This document shows, piece after piece, positions 47,285-55,077 of a stretch of DNA of 64,000 nt; the stretch's first letter is position 1, and the number at the start of each line of letters is the position of its first letter. Location of the stretch: assembly GCA_963823435.1 (NCBI GenBank), contig CAWGLN010000003.1, positions 58,648 to 122,647 on the forward strand, written 5' to 3'. Origin of the DNA: CAKZML01 sp963823435 (GTDB taxonomy: Bacteria; Pseudomonadota; Gammaproteobacteria; Steroidobacterales; BM003). Under the pieces are notes generated by a model, which saw nothing but the letters and a program-made list of their open reading frames with translations, made no database searches and was not told where the DNA came from. Position numbers and translations under genes: made by a program.

Positions 47285-48055
47285 TTACCTCACGTTTTTA
47301 TCGAGGCCCAAATAAAACACATGCGGCTTCGTCCCGTATTCGTCTTTTAGCACCGCTACCCGTTTGGTCGTAATCACCTGCGTAACAGGGTCGTCAGGAT
47401 CTTTCAGGTTACCCAGTTTGCGCGCATCAAAGGCACAGGCCTGAACACAGGCCGGTTCCAACCCCTTACTGACTCGGTGATAGCAGAAATTGCATTTGTC
47501 CGCGGTCTTGGTAACAGGATGGAAGAACCTGACTCCATACGGACAGGCCATGATGCAGTAACCACATCCGATGCACCAACTGCGATCAATCAGCACGACG
47601 CCGTCGTCGGTCTGGTAGGTAGCACCCACCGGGCACACTTGCACACAGGGCGGATTTTCACACTGGTTGCAGAGCTTGGGTACAAAGAACGCCTTGGTTA
47701 TGTCCTCGGGATTGATCACCTCGTCACGAATCTTGTCGTCGACGAATCCATCGCGTCCTCCCAGCGGCGAGTCAATGTGCACTTCGCCATCCCTGGTCAC
47801 CACGTAACGCTCTATCCAGGTCCGGGTCACCGGCGCGTCGTAGGGAATTTCGTTTTCCAGCTTGCAGGCCTTGACACACATGCCACAACCGACACACTTG
47901 TTGGTGTCAACCAGGAAAACCCACCTGGTTTTTTTGTTTTCTATCGCGGCGCGAAGTTCTTCCGGGGTCAGAAAAACCACTGCCGTGGCAGGCAAAACGG
48001 CCGCAAGGGTGGTGGTGACCGTATTTTTAAGAAACTGTCGACGAGAGCAGGTCAT
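47285..48055 (-). CDS. 4Fe-4S ferredoxin-type electron transfer subunit (NrfC/DsrO-like)
   Basis: 256 residues from ATG 48055, or one more from GTG 48058. The N-terminus has a Tat-like signal (SRRQFLKN then hydrophobic), so it is folded and exported with its clusters. Four cluster motifs are visible: CVGCGMCVKAC, CNQCENPPCVQVC, CIGCGYCIMAC and CNFCYHRV...CVQAC. It passes electrons between the NrfD-like membrane subunit and the tetrahaem cytochrome. The start overlaps the cytochrome stop codon. Confidence 0.9.
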   Translation of the reverse strand: MTCSRRQFLKNTVTTTLAAVLPATAVVFLTPEELRAAIENKKTRWVFLVDTNKCVGCGMCVKACKLENEIPYDAPVTRTWIERYVVTRDGEVHIDSPLGGRDGFVDDKIRDEVINPEDITKAFFVPKLCNQCENPPCVQVCPVGATYQTDDGVVLIDRSWCIGCGYCIMACPYGVRFFHPVTKTADKCNFCYHRVSKGLEPACVQACAFDARKLGNLKDPDDPVTQVITTKRVAVLKDEYGTKPHVFYLGLDKNVR

Positions 48056-48525
48056 CACCGATCCTCCAGGTTAGGATTATGGGGGTCATGGCATTTACTA
48101 CAGTCGAATTTCTTCTTGTGTTTTTCGCTTACAACGCCTTTCATCATCCCGCGCTTGCTGTTCGGATAGTCAAGCAATGCATGGCAGCGCAGACACAGAT
48201 CGCGTGAGGTATCCACGAGCAGTTTCTTTACTTTCTTGGGATGGCCCTCGCCCGGGCCATGGCAATTCTCGCACTGTATCTTCTTGTGCCTGGAGCCGCT
48301 GACGGACTCGCTATTTTCCTCATGACATTTTTCGCAACGCTCCCGGCCCTGGTATTTCACCGGGAAATCTTTCCATTCATCCACGTTGCTCAGACGATAA
48401 TAACCGTAGGTGAAGGAATCGCCATGCACGCCAAAGTCCTTGGGAACCATAAAGTACCTGGCTGTCAACACCAGAACGACCAAGCCGATGGCCAACCATA
48501 GCGGTCGCAGTACGTGATTCTTCAT
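48055..48525 (-). CDS. Membrane-anchored tetrahaem cytochrome c
   Basis: 156 residues with an N-terminal anchor or uncleaved signal (about 8-24). Four CxxCH haem sites at residues 64, 85, 111 and 142 (CEKCH, CENCH, CLRCH, CSKCH) and many lysines, like small multihaem cytochromes of the DmsE/c3 type. The final CSKCHDPHNP is typical. First gene of the cytochrome-FeS-NrfD module. The direction of electron flow and terminal partner are unknown. Confidence 0.88.
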   Translation of the reverse strand: MKNHVLRPLWLAIGLVVLVLTARYFMVPKDFGVHGDSFTYGYYRLSNVDEWKDFPVKYQGRERCEKCHEENSESVSGSRHKKIQCENCHGPGEGHPKKVKKLLVDTSRDLCLRCHALLDYPNSKRGMMKGVVSEKHKKKFDCSKCHDPHNPNLEDR

Positions 48526-48836
48526 GCCCCCTCCGGTCGATTCGATCGAAAATTATTTCTTCTGAATCTGCAACACGGGCGGCCAGTTATTGTCCGAGAT
48601 ATGGAGCCCGATCCTGCAGGCAGGTCTGGAACATTTCCGGCTTCGATCCTTCAGCGCTTCGTGCTGTTGCTAGTAATCGTAATCGTCGGTGAGTTTTGTC
48701 CAGGCGCGCAATAAGTACATTCCCCGAGTTCTGCATGGGACAACGCATACATGAAACCGGACCTGCACGCCCGGCGGAGGAACCATTTCGGCTGCGTTGG
48801 GGAGGGCCGCGCCGGGGCAGAAACCAAGCGCTGCGG
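48526..48836. other. Intergenic stretch, no gene recognised
   Basis: Several short open frames exist, but none has a family signature or a good ribosome-binding site. One minus-strand frame ends DNNWPPVLQIQKK just downstream of a Cys-containing segment, which could be the tail of a decayed gene; this is too weak to call. The segment holds the promoter of the cytochrome module. Confidence 0.4.
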
Positions 48837-49436
48837 CTAGTCCATCGGGTGCCTGCCGGCAAACGCATGGGACAAGGTCCCTCCGTCTACAAACTCAAGC
48901 TCTCCGCCCACCGGAACCCCGTGAGCTATGCGGGTCGAGCGCAGTCCCTTCTGATTGGCCAGGTCGGATATGTAATGGGCGGTGGCTTCACCTTCCACCG
49001 TGGGGTTGGTCGCCAGGATAACTTCCTTTATCAAGCCGCCTTCCAGGCGTTGCTCGAGCAAATCGATACCCAGCTGACCGGGGCCAATGCCGTCCAGGGG
49101 CGATAGATGTCCCATCAGGACAAAATACAAGCCGCTGTAACCTGCGGAATGCTCCACCGCCATCACGTCGGCGGGCGTTTCCACCACACACAGCATGCTC
49201 TTGTCCCGGGAGGTCCCCTTGCAGATCCAGCACAAGGGTTCCTCCGTCAGCATGCGGCAGCTTTGGCAATGACCCACCTGGTCCACGGCCTGGACTATCG
49301 CCTCCGCCAGGGCGCTCGCACCGTCCCGGTCTCTCTCGAGCAAGTGAAAAGCCATGCGCTGCGCAGACTTGGGCCCCACCCCCGGCAAACACCGCAGGGT
49401 CTCCACCAACCGACTGACAAGTGGCGAGTAACTCAT
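48837..49436 (-). CDS. recR: Recombination mediator protein RecR
   Basis: 199 residues, the standard size. Acts with RecFO to load RecA on gapped DNA. Helix-hairpin-helix near residues 15-30 (LRCLPGVGPKSAQRMAFHLL), zinc finger cysteines at 57, 60, 69 and 72, and a Toprim domain (CVVETPADVMAVE; GLYFVLMGHLSPLDGIGP). Last gene of the conserved dnaX-ybaB-recR operon; 5 bases separate it from ybaB. Confidence 0.97.
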   Translation of the reverse strand: MSYSPLVSRLVETLRCLPGVGPKSAQRMAFHLLERDRDGASALAEAIVQAVDQVGHCQSCRMLTEEPLCWICKGTSRDKSMLCVVETPADVMAVEHSAGYSGLYFVLMGHLSPLDGIGPGQLGIDLLEQRLEGGLIKEVILATNPTVEGEATAHYISDLANQKGLRSTRIAHGVPVGGELEFVDGGTLSHAFAGRHPMD

Positions 49437-49441
49437 ACCGT

Positions 49442-49765
49442 CTAGAAAGGCAGTTTCATGCCGGGAGGCAGGGACATTCCCGAGGTCAGGGAGGACATTC
49501 TCTCGCTCGTGGTACGCTCAATGCGATGCACCGCATCGTTAATCGCCGCGGCTACCAGGTCTTCCAGCATGTCCTTGTCATCTTCCTGCAGGGAGGCGTC
49601 TATCTCCACCCTGCGTACTTCGTGCTTTCCGTTCATCACTACCTTGACCATGCCACCGCCAGATTCGCCGGTCACCTCCATGCGGGCCAGTTCTTCCTGG
49701 GCTTTTTGCATGTTGGCCTGCATCTGCTGGGCCTGCTTCATTAATTGGCCTATTCCGCCTTTCAT
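49442..49765 (-). CDS. ybaB: YbaB/EbfC family nucleoid-associated protein
   Basis: 107 residues with the family pattern: N-terminal helix with MKQAQQMQANMQKAQEEL, the sheet GMVKVVMNGKHEVRRVEID and the C-terminal helix VAAAINDAVHRIE. A small dimeric DNA-binding protein. Placed between dnaX and recR as in most gammaproteobacteria. Confidence 0.95.
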   Translation of the reverse strand: MKGGIGQLMKQAQQMQANMQKAQEELARMEVTGESGGGMVKVVMNGKHEVRRVEIDASLQEDDKDMLEDLVAAAINDAVHRIERTTSERMSSLTSGMSLPPGMKLPF

Positions 49766-49793
49766 CTATTCAACTCCCGATGTCTTTAGTCAG

Positions 49794-51494
49794 CTAATCA
49801 TCCAGCGGCCTGATCGTTTCTTCCTGCACCGTGGCGCCAAATACCGATTGCAGCGCCTGGATATTCGGGTCCTGCTCCAGCGACTCCCGGGCCAGTTGCA
49901 GACGCTCTTGCTCCTGCCGCGCAACTTGTTTCGCGGGCGTGTCTACCGCAGGTTCTGCCAGCACGATACGCAGGGACATATCGGTCTTGAAATACTCCGA
50001 CATGCTCTTCTGCAAATTTGCCTTCAGGGTATCGGTAATCAACGCCTTGCTCGCGGGATCCAGTTGCAGGGAAATCACATTCCCCTCCCGACCCAGCATC
50101 CGGCTGTTCACCGCCACCTGTCGACTGACCCCCCTCAGGCGCATCGCCTTGATCAAGGAGGCCCAATCGCCGGAACCCGAATCCTGCGTGGTTACGCCAG
50201 CTTGCGCCCTGGTGACGCTGGCAGGGGCGGCCACCGACCTTGCAGCCTGGCCCTGGTCTCTCTGCGGCGCATCACTCTCTTGCGGCCCGTGGCTGCCTGA
50301 GGAGGACGGCGTTGCCGTTGATACGTCGGTCCTGGCTCTTGTTTCACCACTGGCCGCCGGCTTTTTTGCCCGGCTCTGGCTGGCTGGGGGAGCCGAGCCG
50401 GTTGGGACCCCTGTATCCGGTTTGAACGCGAGCATACGCAGCAGGGTCATTTCGAAACCGCTCTTTGGATCCGGCGCCAGGTCCAGGTCACGCCGGCCGG
50501 TGATGGCAATCTGGTAGAACAATTGCACATCTTCGGGTGTCAGCAGTCCGGCAAGACGCTGCACGCTGTCATCGTCCTCATCCTCCAGACCCGCCCCCGG
50601 CACCACCTGGTGCACGGCAATTTTCTGGAGCAGGGACGACAGGTCAACCAGCGCCTTGTCGTAATCCGGTACGTCCTGGGCCAGGGCCTGGGCGCAATCC
50701 ATCAAGCTTGCCCCGTCCAGGCTGGCCAGGGCATCCAGCAGGTGGGTGACATGATGACGGTCTATGCTGCCGAGCATCTTGCCCGCGTCGGCTTCACGGA
50801 CCTCGCCACCACCAAACGCGATGGCCTGGTCCAGCAGGCTGAGGGCATCCCGCATACTGCCCTCGGCGGCCCGTCCCAGCATCCTCAGGGCTGCGCTGTC
50901 GAACACGATCTCCTCGCTTTTCCCTATGAGCTCCAGGCGTTCGACTATCCGGTCCAGCGAAATGCGCTTGAGATTGAATTGCAGGCAACGTGAAAGCACG
51001 GTTACCGGGAGTTTCTGGGGGTCGGTGGTCGCCAACAGGAATTTCACATGCGGTGGCGGCTCCTCCAGGGTTTTGAGCAGGGCGTTGAACGAGTGGCCGG
51101 AAAGCATGTGAACCTCGTCGATGAGGTACACCTTGTAACGCCCCCTGGTCGGTGCGTATTGAACGTTCTCCAGCAACTCCCTGGTATCGTCCACCTTGGT
51201 GCGAGAGGCCGCGTCTACCTCGATAAGATCGATGAAACGGCCTTCGTCGATTTCCACGCACGCCGAGCATTCTCCGCAGGGAGAAGATGTCACACCTTTT
51301 TCGCAGTTGAGCGACTTGGCAAATATCCTGGCTACGCTGGTCTTGCCCACTCCCCGTGTACCGGAAAACAGGTAGGCATGGTGCAGGCGGTCGTTATCCA
51401 GGGCATTGATCAGGGCCCGCAGGACGTGCTCCTGGCCAACCATTTCGGTGAAATTGCGTGGGCGCCATTTACGGGCCAGAACGAGGTAACTCAT
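49794..51494 (-). CDS. dnaX: DNA polymerase III subunits gamma and tau
   Basis: 566 residues. Clamp-loader ATPase: Walker A GTRGVGKT at 45-52, zinc cysteines at 64, 73, 76 and 79, the DEVHMLS Walker B region, then domain III (about 230-360). A proline/serine/threonine-rich linker follows (about 370-430), then the tau C-terminal domain (about 440-566) that contacts the polymerase and helicase. First gene of the dnaX-ybaB-recR operon, with the 4.5S RNA gene just upstream on the same strand. Confidence 0.95.
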   Translation of the reverse strand: MSYLVLARKWRPRNFTEMVGQEHVLRALINALDNDRLHHAYLFSGTRGVGKTSVARIFAKSLNCEKGVTSSPCGECSACVEIDEGRFIDLIEVDAASRTKVDDTRELLENVQYAPTRGRYKVYLIDEVHMLSGHSFNALLKTLEEPPPHVKFLLATTDPQKLPVTVLSRCLQFNLKRISLDRIVERLELIGKSEEIVFDSAALRMLGRAAEGSMRDALSLLDQAIAFGGGEVREADAGKMLGSIDRHHVTHLLDALASLDGASLMDCAQALAQDVPDYDKALVDLSSLLQKIAVHQVVPGAGLEDEDDDSVQRLAGLLTPEDVQLFYQIAITGRRDLDLAPDPKSGFEMTLLRMLAFKPDTGVPTGSAPPASQSRAKKPAASGETRARTDVSTATPSSSGSHGPQESDAPQRDQGQAARSVAAPASVTRAQAGVTTQDSGSGDWASLIKAMRLRGVSRQVAVNSRMLGREGNVISLQLDPASKALITDTLKANLQKSMSEYFKTDMSLRIVLAEPAVDTPAKQVARQEQERLQLARESLEQDPNIQALQSVFGATVQEETIRPLDD

Positions 51495-51566
51495 AGGTGG
51501 TGGTTCTTCGCGGAAAAGCCGTTACTTTACCACCAATACCCTTGTTCGTGGACCCGGAATGGAGGC

Positions 51567-51674
51567 GGCCCGCACCAGCCACACCTCGGCGCCCGGCGTC
51601 ACCGCTGCCGCTGCTCCCTTCCGGGTCTGACGGGGTTCACGGTTGGCCGTCGCGAGGGGACCAGCACGGACCAC
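51567..51674 (-). ncRNA. ffs: Signal recognition particle RNA (4.5S, small bacterial type)
   Basis: On the minus strand the diagnostic SRP core GTCAGACCCGGAAGGGAGCA is present (GGAA tetraloop with the flanking asymmetric loop AGCAGC). The arms pair to form the long rod expected of a 4.5S RNA of about 108 bases. Binds Ffh for cotranslational targeting. Ends are estimated to within a few bases. Location next to dnaX is common. Confidence 0.9.
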
Positions 51675-51942
51675 CATAACTCGCGGAGGTGCGTATTCTA
51701 CCCGGGTTTTTCGCTGGGTCCCAGTCAAGTGGGGAGGGAGGGGGCCTTGAGGTTTCGGCCAGATGTGGGTATATGGCGGAGAGGGTGGGATTATTCACTC
51801 GCTTCGCTATGCTCACCCTCGGGCGCCTTCGGCCGCTGTCGCGCGGCTACGCCGCGTCGGTTACTCGGGGCCTCGCCCCGCGCCTGCGGGCCGGCGTCGG
51901 GCTCGCCTCAACCGTTCGCTCAGCCGCCTGCGGCGGCTTCGC

Positions 51943-52040
51943 GCTCGAACCCGGGTCGGTTCGTCCACACACCCTGTCCGAATAAACAAAAAGGCCCCGA
52001 GAGGGGGCCTTTTTATTTATATGGCGGAGAGGGTGGGATT
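51943..52040. repeat. 98-bp direct repeat, copy 1
   Basis: Runs from GCTCGAACCCGGGTCGG through a terminator hairpin to the tRNA-Ser 3'-end motif. By eye it differs from the second copy (52119-52216) at only two positions. Confidence 0.85.
51988..52014. terminator. Bidirectional rho-independent terminator
   Basis: AAAAAGGCCCC / GGGGCCTTTTT hairpin with a 5-base loop (GAGAG). The A and T runs allow termination on both strands. Confidence 0.8.
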
Positions 52041-52118
52041 ACTCGGGGCCTTGCCCCTCGCCCTGCGGGCCGCCGCCGCTACGCGGCGACGTTGTCTCGC
52101 CCCGCGTTGCGGGGCTCG

Positions 52119-52216
52119 GCTCGAACCCGAGTCGGTTCGTCCACACACCCTGTCCGAATAAACAAAAAGGCCCCGCGAGGGGGCCTTTTTATTTATATGG
52201 CGGAGAGGGTGGGATT
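52119..52216. repeat. 98-bp direct repeat, copy 2
   Basis: Second copy of the block, whose last 19 bases are the genuine 3' end of tRNA-Ser. The mutual arrangement implies duplication outward from the tRNA gene. Confidence 0.85.
52164..52190. terminator. Bidirectional rho-independent terminator of tRNA-Ser
   Basis: Same hairpin as at 51988 with loop GCGAG, starting 8 bases after the 3' end of the tRNA on the minus strand. Confidence 0.85.
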
Positions 52217-52289
52217 CGAACCCACGATACAGTTTGACCCGTATACTTGAATTCCAATCAAGCGCCTTCGACCACTCGGCCACCTCTCC
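52198..52289 (-). tRNA. tRNA-Ser (GGA anticodon)
   Basis: Class II tRNA with a long variable arm. On the minus strand: acceptor GGAGAGG pairs with CCTCTCC, D-loop GGCCGAGTGGTCGAAGGC, anticodon GGA at 52253-52255 within TTGGAAT, variable arm, T-arm GGGTTCGAATCCC and an encoded CCA end (52198-52200). Reads UCC/UCU codons. Confidence 0.95.
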
Positions 52290-52362
52290 GCAGATTGGAC
52301 GGCTATGCCGCGGCCGCGAGGTTACCCCAAGCGGCCATTCGGCGCAACGCGAAATACTCTAA

Positions 52363-52965
52363 TTACTGGTTTCCCGGGGAAGCCGTCTCACCAATGATCG
52401 ACCAGGAATTGTTGTCGCGTGCCAGAATCAGCTCCATCCGGCTTTCGGTAACGCTGCTACCCGACTGAAAACGCTGGATAAACTTGGCAATCATGCGTCC
52501 GCCGGGTGCAGGCGCCATGGCAAGCTTGTCCACGGTCACGCGGCCTTCACCAAGTATCTGCATCTGGCTCAGCTTCCCGGCCCTCCAGGCAGCGAGATCT
52601 CCCTCAACCGGAGTGAAGTAATCCGAGTACAGGGATTCCAGGTTGCCAATATTCTTCATACTCAGCGCCTCTGCCCAGGCGTAGACCAGCGCCTCGGGGG
52701 AACCCACGATGGCGCCCGACTGATCATAGTAGGCTGGGGGAGTCTCGAGACAGGGACTGTCCTCTCCTCTTTCGAGCGTGCCCGACGGCGGCGGTATCCT
52801 CAGTGAAGACCGGGTATCCGGAGCGGTCGCGCCCTCGGGCAGCACGATGTCCCCGGTGCTGCCGGAATTGAGGTAATAGCTTGGCCGATCACAGGTAGCC
52901 TTGCCGCAGGCTCCAAGCAGCAGACCGATAAGCAACAGGACCAGGGTACGGGCGCCTTTCGCCAT
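52363..52965 (-). CDS. Lipoprotein in the BamC position downstream of dapA
   Basis: 200 residues from ATG 52965. The signal peptide ends LLGAC (Cys20). The next segment (DRPSYYLNSGSTGDIVLPEGATAPDTRSSLRIPP) resembles the unstructured N-terminal arm of BamC, but instead of helix-grip domains the protein continues with an NTF2/Cds6-like domain (ALVYAWAEALSMKNIGNLESLYSDYF...NNSWSIIGE). The start codon overlaps the dapA stop (TGATG). A BamC-related role is inference from position and the short motif only. Confidence 0.65.
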   Translation of the reverse strand: MAKGARTLVLLLIGLLLGACGKATCDRPSYYLNSGSTGDIVLPEGATAPDTRSSLRIPPPSGTLERGEDSPCLETPPAYYDQSGAIVGSPEALVYAWAEALSMKNIGNLESLYSDYFTPVEGDLAAWRAGKLSQMQILGEGRVTVDKLAMAPAPGGRMIAKFIQRFQSGSSVTESRMELILARDNNSWSIIGETASPGNQ

Positions 52966-53843
52966 CACTTGACGACTCCGGCCTTGACCAGGGCAGGCAG
53001 GAGCGCCTGCTGACCGGCCGTACTGAGCACCGTTAGCGGCAATCGAATACCCTCCTCTGCCAGGCCCATCTTGTGTACCGCCCACTTGACGGGTATCGGA
53101 TTGGACTCAACAAACAACAGCCGGTGCAAATCCACGAGCTCGCTGTTTATTGCCTCCGCTGTTTCGAAATCCCCCGCCAGGGCTGCCGCACATACCTTGT
53201 GCATCCTGCGAGGGGCAACATTGGCGGTCACCGAAATCACGCCCTTGGCACCAGCACGGAAAAATTCAATATTCGTCGCATCATCGCCACTGAACACATC
53301 AATATGCCCCTGGCATCGATCTACCAACTCACTATAGCGTCCTACCTGGCCCGCTGCTTCCTTGATGCCGACAATATTCGGATGCAGCGCCAGCCTGGCC
53401 ACTGTTGTCGGCAACATATCGCAACCGGTGCGTCCGGGAACGTTGTACAGCACCAGCGGTACAGTGACATTGTCAGCGATTGTGCTGAAGTGCTGGTACA
53501 GGCCCTCCTGGGTAGGCTTGTTATAGTACGGGGTAACAACCAGAAAAGCCTTCGCCCCGGAATCCTGCACTGTCTTCGATAAATCAAGCGTCTGCGCAGT
53601 GGAGTTTGATCCGGTTCCGGCAATCACCGGAATGCGACCGGCGGCCATTTCAACGGCCTGAAAAATCAGCTCGGCGTGCTCGGTCTTGCTGAGTGTGGCT
53701 GACTCACCCGTGGTTCCGGCAATGACCAGTCCGTCAGTGCCCGCCTGGATATGAAATTCTATGAGTTTCCTGAGTGCCTGCAGGTCAACCATGCCGTCCC
53801 TGTGCATTGGCGTGACCAAGGCCACCATGCTGCCGCTAAACAC
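52965..53843 (-). CDS. dapA: 4-hydroxy-tetrahydrodipicolinate synthase
   Basis: 292 residues from GTG 53843 (reads FSGSMVALVTPM), the canonical length. Condenses pyruvate with aspartate semialdehyde in lysine and diaminopimelate synthesis. Schiff-base Lys161 in GIKEAAG, Tyr133 in LYNVPGRTG and Thr44-Thr45 in IAGTTGES have the E. coli numbering. Divergent from gcvR, and translationally coupled to the downstream lipoprotein. Confidence 0.96.
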   Translation of the reverse strand: MFSGSMVALVTPMHRDGMVDLQALRKLIEFHIQAGTDGLVIAGTTGESATLSKTEHAELIFQAVEMAAGRIPVIAGTGSNSTAQTLDLSKTVQDSGAKAFLVVTPYYNKPTQEGLYQHFSTIADNVTVPLVLYNVPGRTGCDMLPTTVARLALHPNIVGIKEAAGQVGRYSELVDRCQGHIDVFSGDDATNIEFFRAGAKGVISVTANVAPRRMHKVCAAALAGDFETAEAINSELVDLHRLLFVESNPIPVKWAVHKMGLAEEGIRLPLTVLSTAGQQALLPALVKAGVVK

Positions 53844-53993
53844 GTTAATACCCCCGGGGAAAAGCCCTGATTCAAGCCCGGCGATGGTACTCGGGCACCG
53901 GGTCACAATCAAGGAAAGTGACACTATTGCGCAGCGGACGGAAGCAGGTACACTGGAAGGCGTTCGTTTTCACCAGGGCAACCTTTTCCTCCC

Positions 53994-54524
53994 ATGAATA
54001 AAATGCTTGTAATTTCAGCCGTTGGCGTCGATCGGCCCGGGATAGTTCAGGAACTAACTCGATTGATTCTAAATTGTGGCGGAAACATTGTGGAAAGCCG
54101 GATGACGGGGCTGGGCAGCGAATTTGCCATGCTGTTGCTGGTGTCGGGTAACTGGCATACGCCAACCAAACTGGAAGCCGAATTGCAGAAGCTCTCGGAT
54201 GCCACCGGTCTGACCGTCAATGTGCGCAACACCGAAATCCGTAAATCCAGCGGAGACCAGTTGCCCTACGCAGTGGACGTGGTCTGCCTGGATCAGCCGG
54301 GAATCGTGTTCAACCTGGCCAATTTCTTTACCGGCCGCGGCATCGACATCAGTGAGCTCAATACGCGTAGCTACAAGGCGGCACACACCGGGGCGCCGAT
54401 GTTTTCGGTGCAGATGAACGTCGATATTCCCGCCCGGATTCAACTCTCCGGTCTGCGTGACGAATTCATGGAATTCTGCGACCAGCTGAACCTGGACGCG
54501 GTGCTCGAGCCGATCAAGAGCTAG
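53994..54524 (+). CDS. gcvR: Glycine cleavage system regulatory protein (double ACT domain)
   Basis: 176 residues comprising two ACT domains (about 1-85, VISAVGVDRPGIVQELTRLI; and about 88-170, VVCLDQPGIVFNLANFFTGRGIDISELN). In E. coli GcvR represses the glycine cleavage operon through GcvA; ACT domains bind amino acids. The dapA / gcvR-bcp arrangement matches E. coli. Followed after 25 bases by bcp. Confidence 0.88.
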   Translation: MNKMLVISAVGVDRPGIVQELTRLILNCGGNIVESRMTGLGSEFAMLLLVSGNWHTPTKLEAELQKLSDATGLTVNVRNTEIRKSSGDQLPYAVDVVCLDQPGIVFNLANFFTGRGIDISELNTRSYKAAHTGAPMFSVQMNVDIPARIQLSGLRDEFMEFCDQLNLDAVLEPIKS

Positions 54525-54549
54525 CCAGGCAACAACAGGAGCGAAATGG

Positions 54550-55017
54550 ATGAGCAAGTTATCCCTGGGCATGGTGGTTCCTGATTTTTCCCTCCCCGCC
54601 ACTGGAGAAAAGACCGTCACCCTGTCGCAATTGCGTGGCAACCTGGTGGTCCTGTATTTTTATCCCAAGGACAGCACCCCCGGCTGCACTACCGAAAGCC
54701 AGGGGTTTCGGGATTTTTACCTCAAATTCAGGCGTCGCAACGCTATAATTCTGGGTGTATCGCGAGACAGTCTGCGCTCCCACGAAAACTTCCGCAGCAA
54801 GCATGGTTTTCAATTCGACCTGATATCGGATTCCGATGAGGAACTGTGCAAGCTGTTTGATGTCATCAAGGAAAAGAACATGTACGGTCGCAAGGTGCTT
54901 GGCATTGAACGCAGCACGTTTCTCATAGACGCCGAAGGAGTGTTACAGCGGGAGTGGCGCAAGGTGAAGGTCGCAGGCCATGTTGAGGAAGTTCTTGAGG
55001 CGGTCAAGGCACTGTAG
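54550..55017 (+). CDS. bcp: Thioredoxin-dependent peroxiredoxin (BCP/PrxQ)
   Basis: 155 residues. Peroxidatic Cys46 in YPKDSTPGCTTES; the resolving cysteine position 51 of the PrxQ alpha-helix type is Gln here, and another cysteine lies at about residue 100 (DEELCKLF). Reduces peroxides with thioredoxin. The expected Shine-Dalgarno is modest (GGAGCG). Cotranscribed with gcvR. Confidence 0.92.
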   Translation: MSKLSLGMVVPDFSLPATGEKTVTLSQLRGNLVVLYFYPKDSTPGCTTESQGFRDFYLKFRRRNAIILGVSRDSLRSHENFRSKHGFQFDLISDSDEELCKLFDVIKEKNMYGRKVLGIERSTFLIDAEGVLQREWRKVKVAGHVEEVLEAVKAL

Positions 55018-55077
55018 CGGCCCTTTGAAACCTCAGCAGTTCGGCAAAAAACAAGCCAGTCAGGAGTCCTATCCACA

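Larger units (their letters stand above)
51771..52216. repeat. Tandem array of tRNA-Ser 3'-end fragments and terminators
   Basis: A 22-base motif, ATATGGCGGAGAGGG plus TGGGATT, which includes the last 19 bases of the tRNA-Ser gene, occurs at 51771, 52019 and 52195 (the last is the real tRNA end). Between the copies are GC-rich, hairpin-prone segments. A near-identical 98-base block ends in the motif at the two right-hand copies. The result looks like partial duplications of the tRNA end with its downstream terminator. Confidence 0.8.

Noticed and set aside
48587..48868. Possible minus-strand gene between the cytochrome operon and recR
   Set aside because: It overlaps the end of recR in another frame, has arginine-rich shadow-like composition and no family features.
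51771..52216. Three complete tRNA-Ser genes in tandem
   Set aside because: Only the copy at 52198-52289 has the D-arm, anticodon and variable arm; the other two carry only the acceptor/T-arm end.
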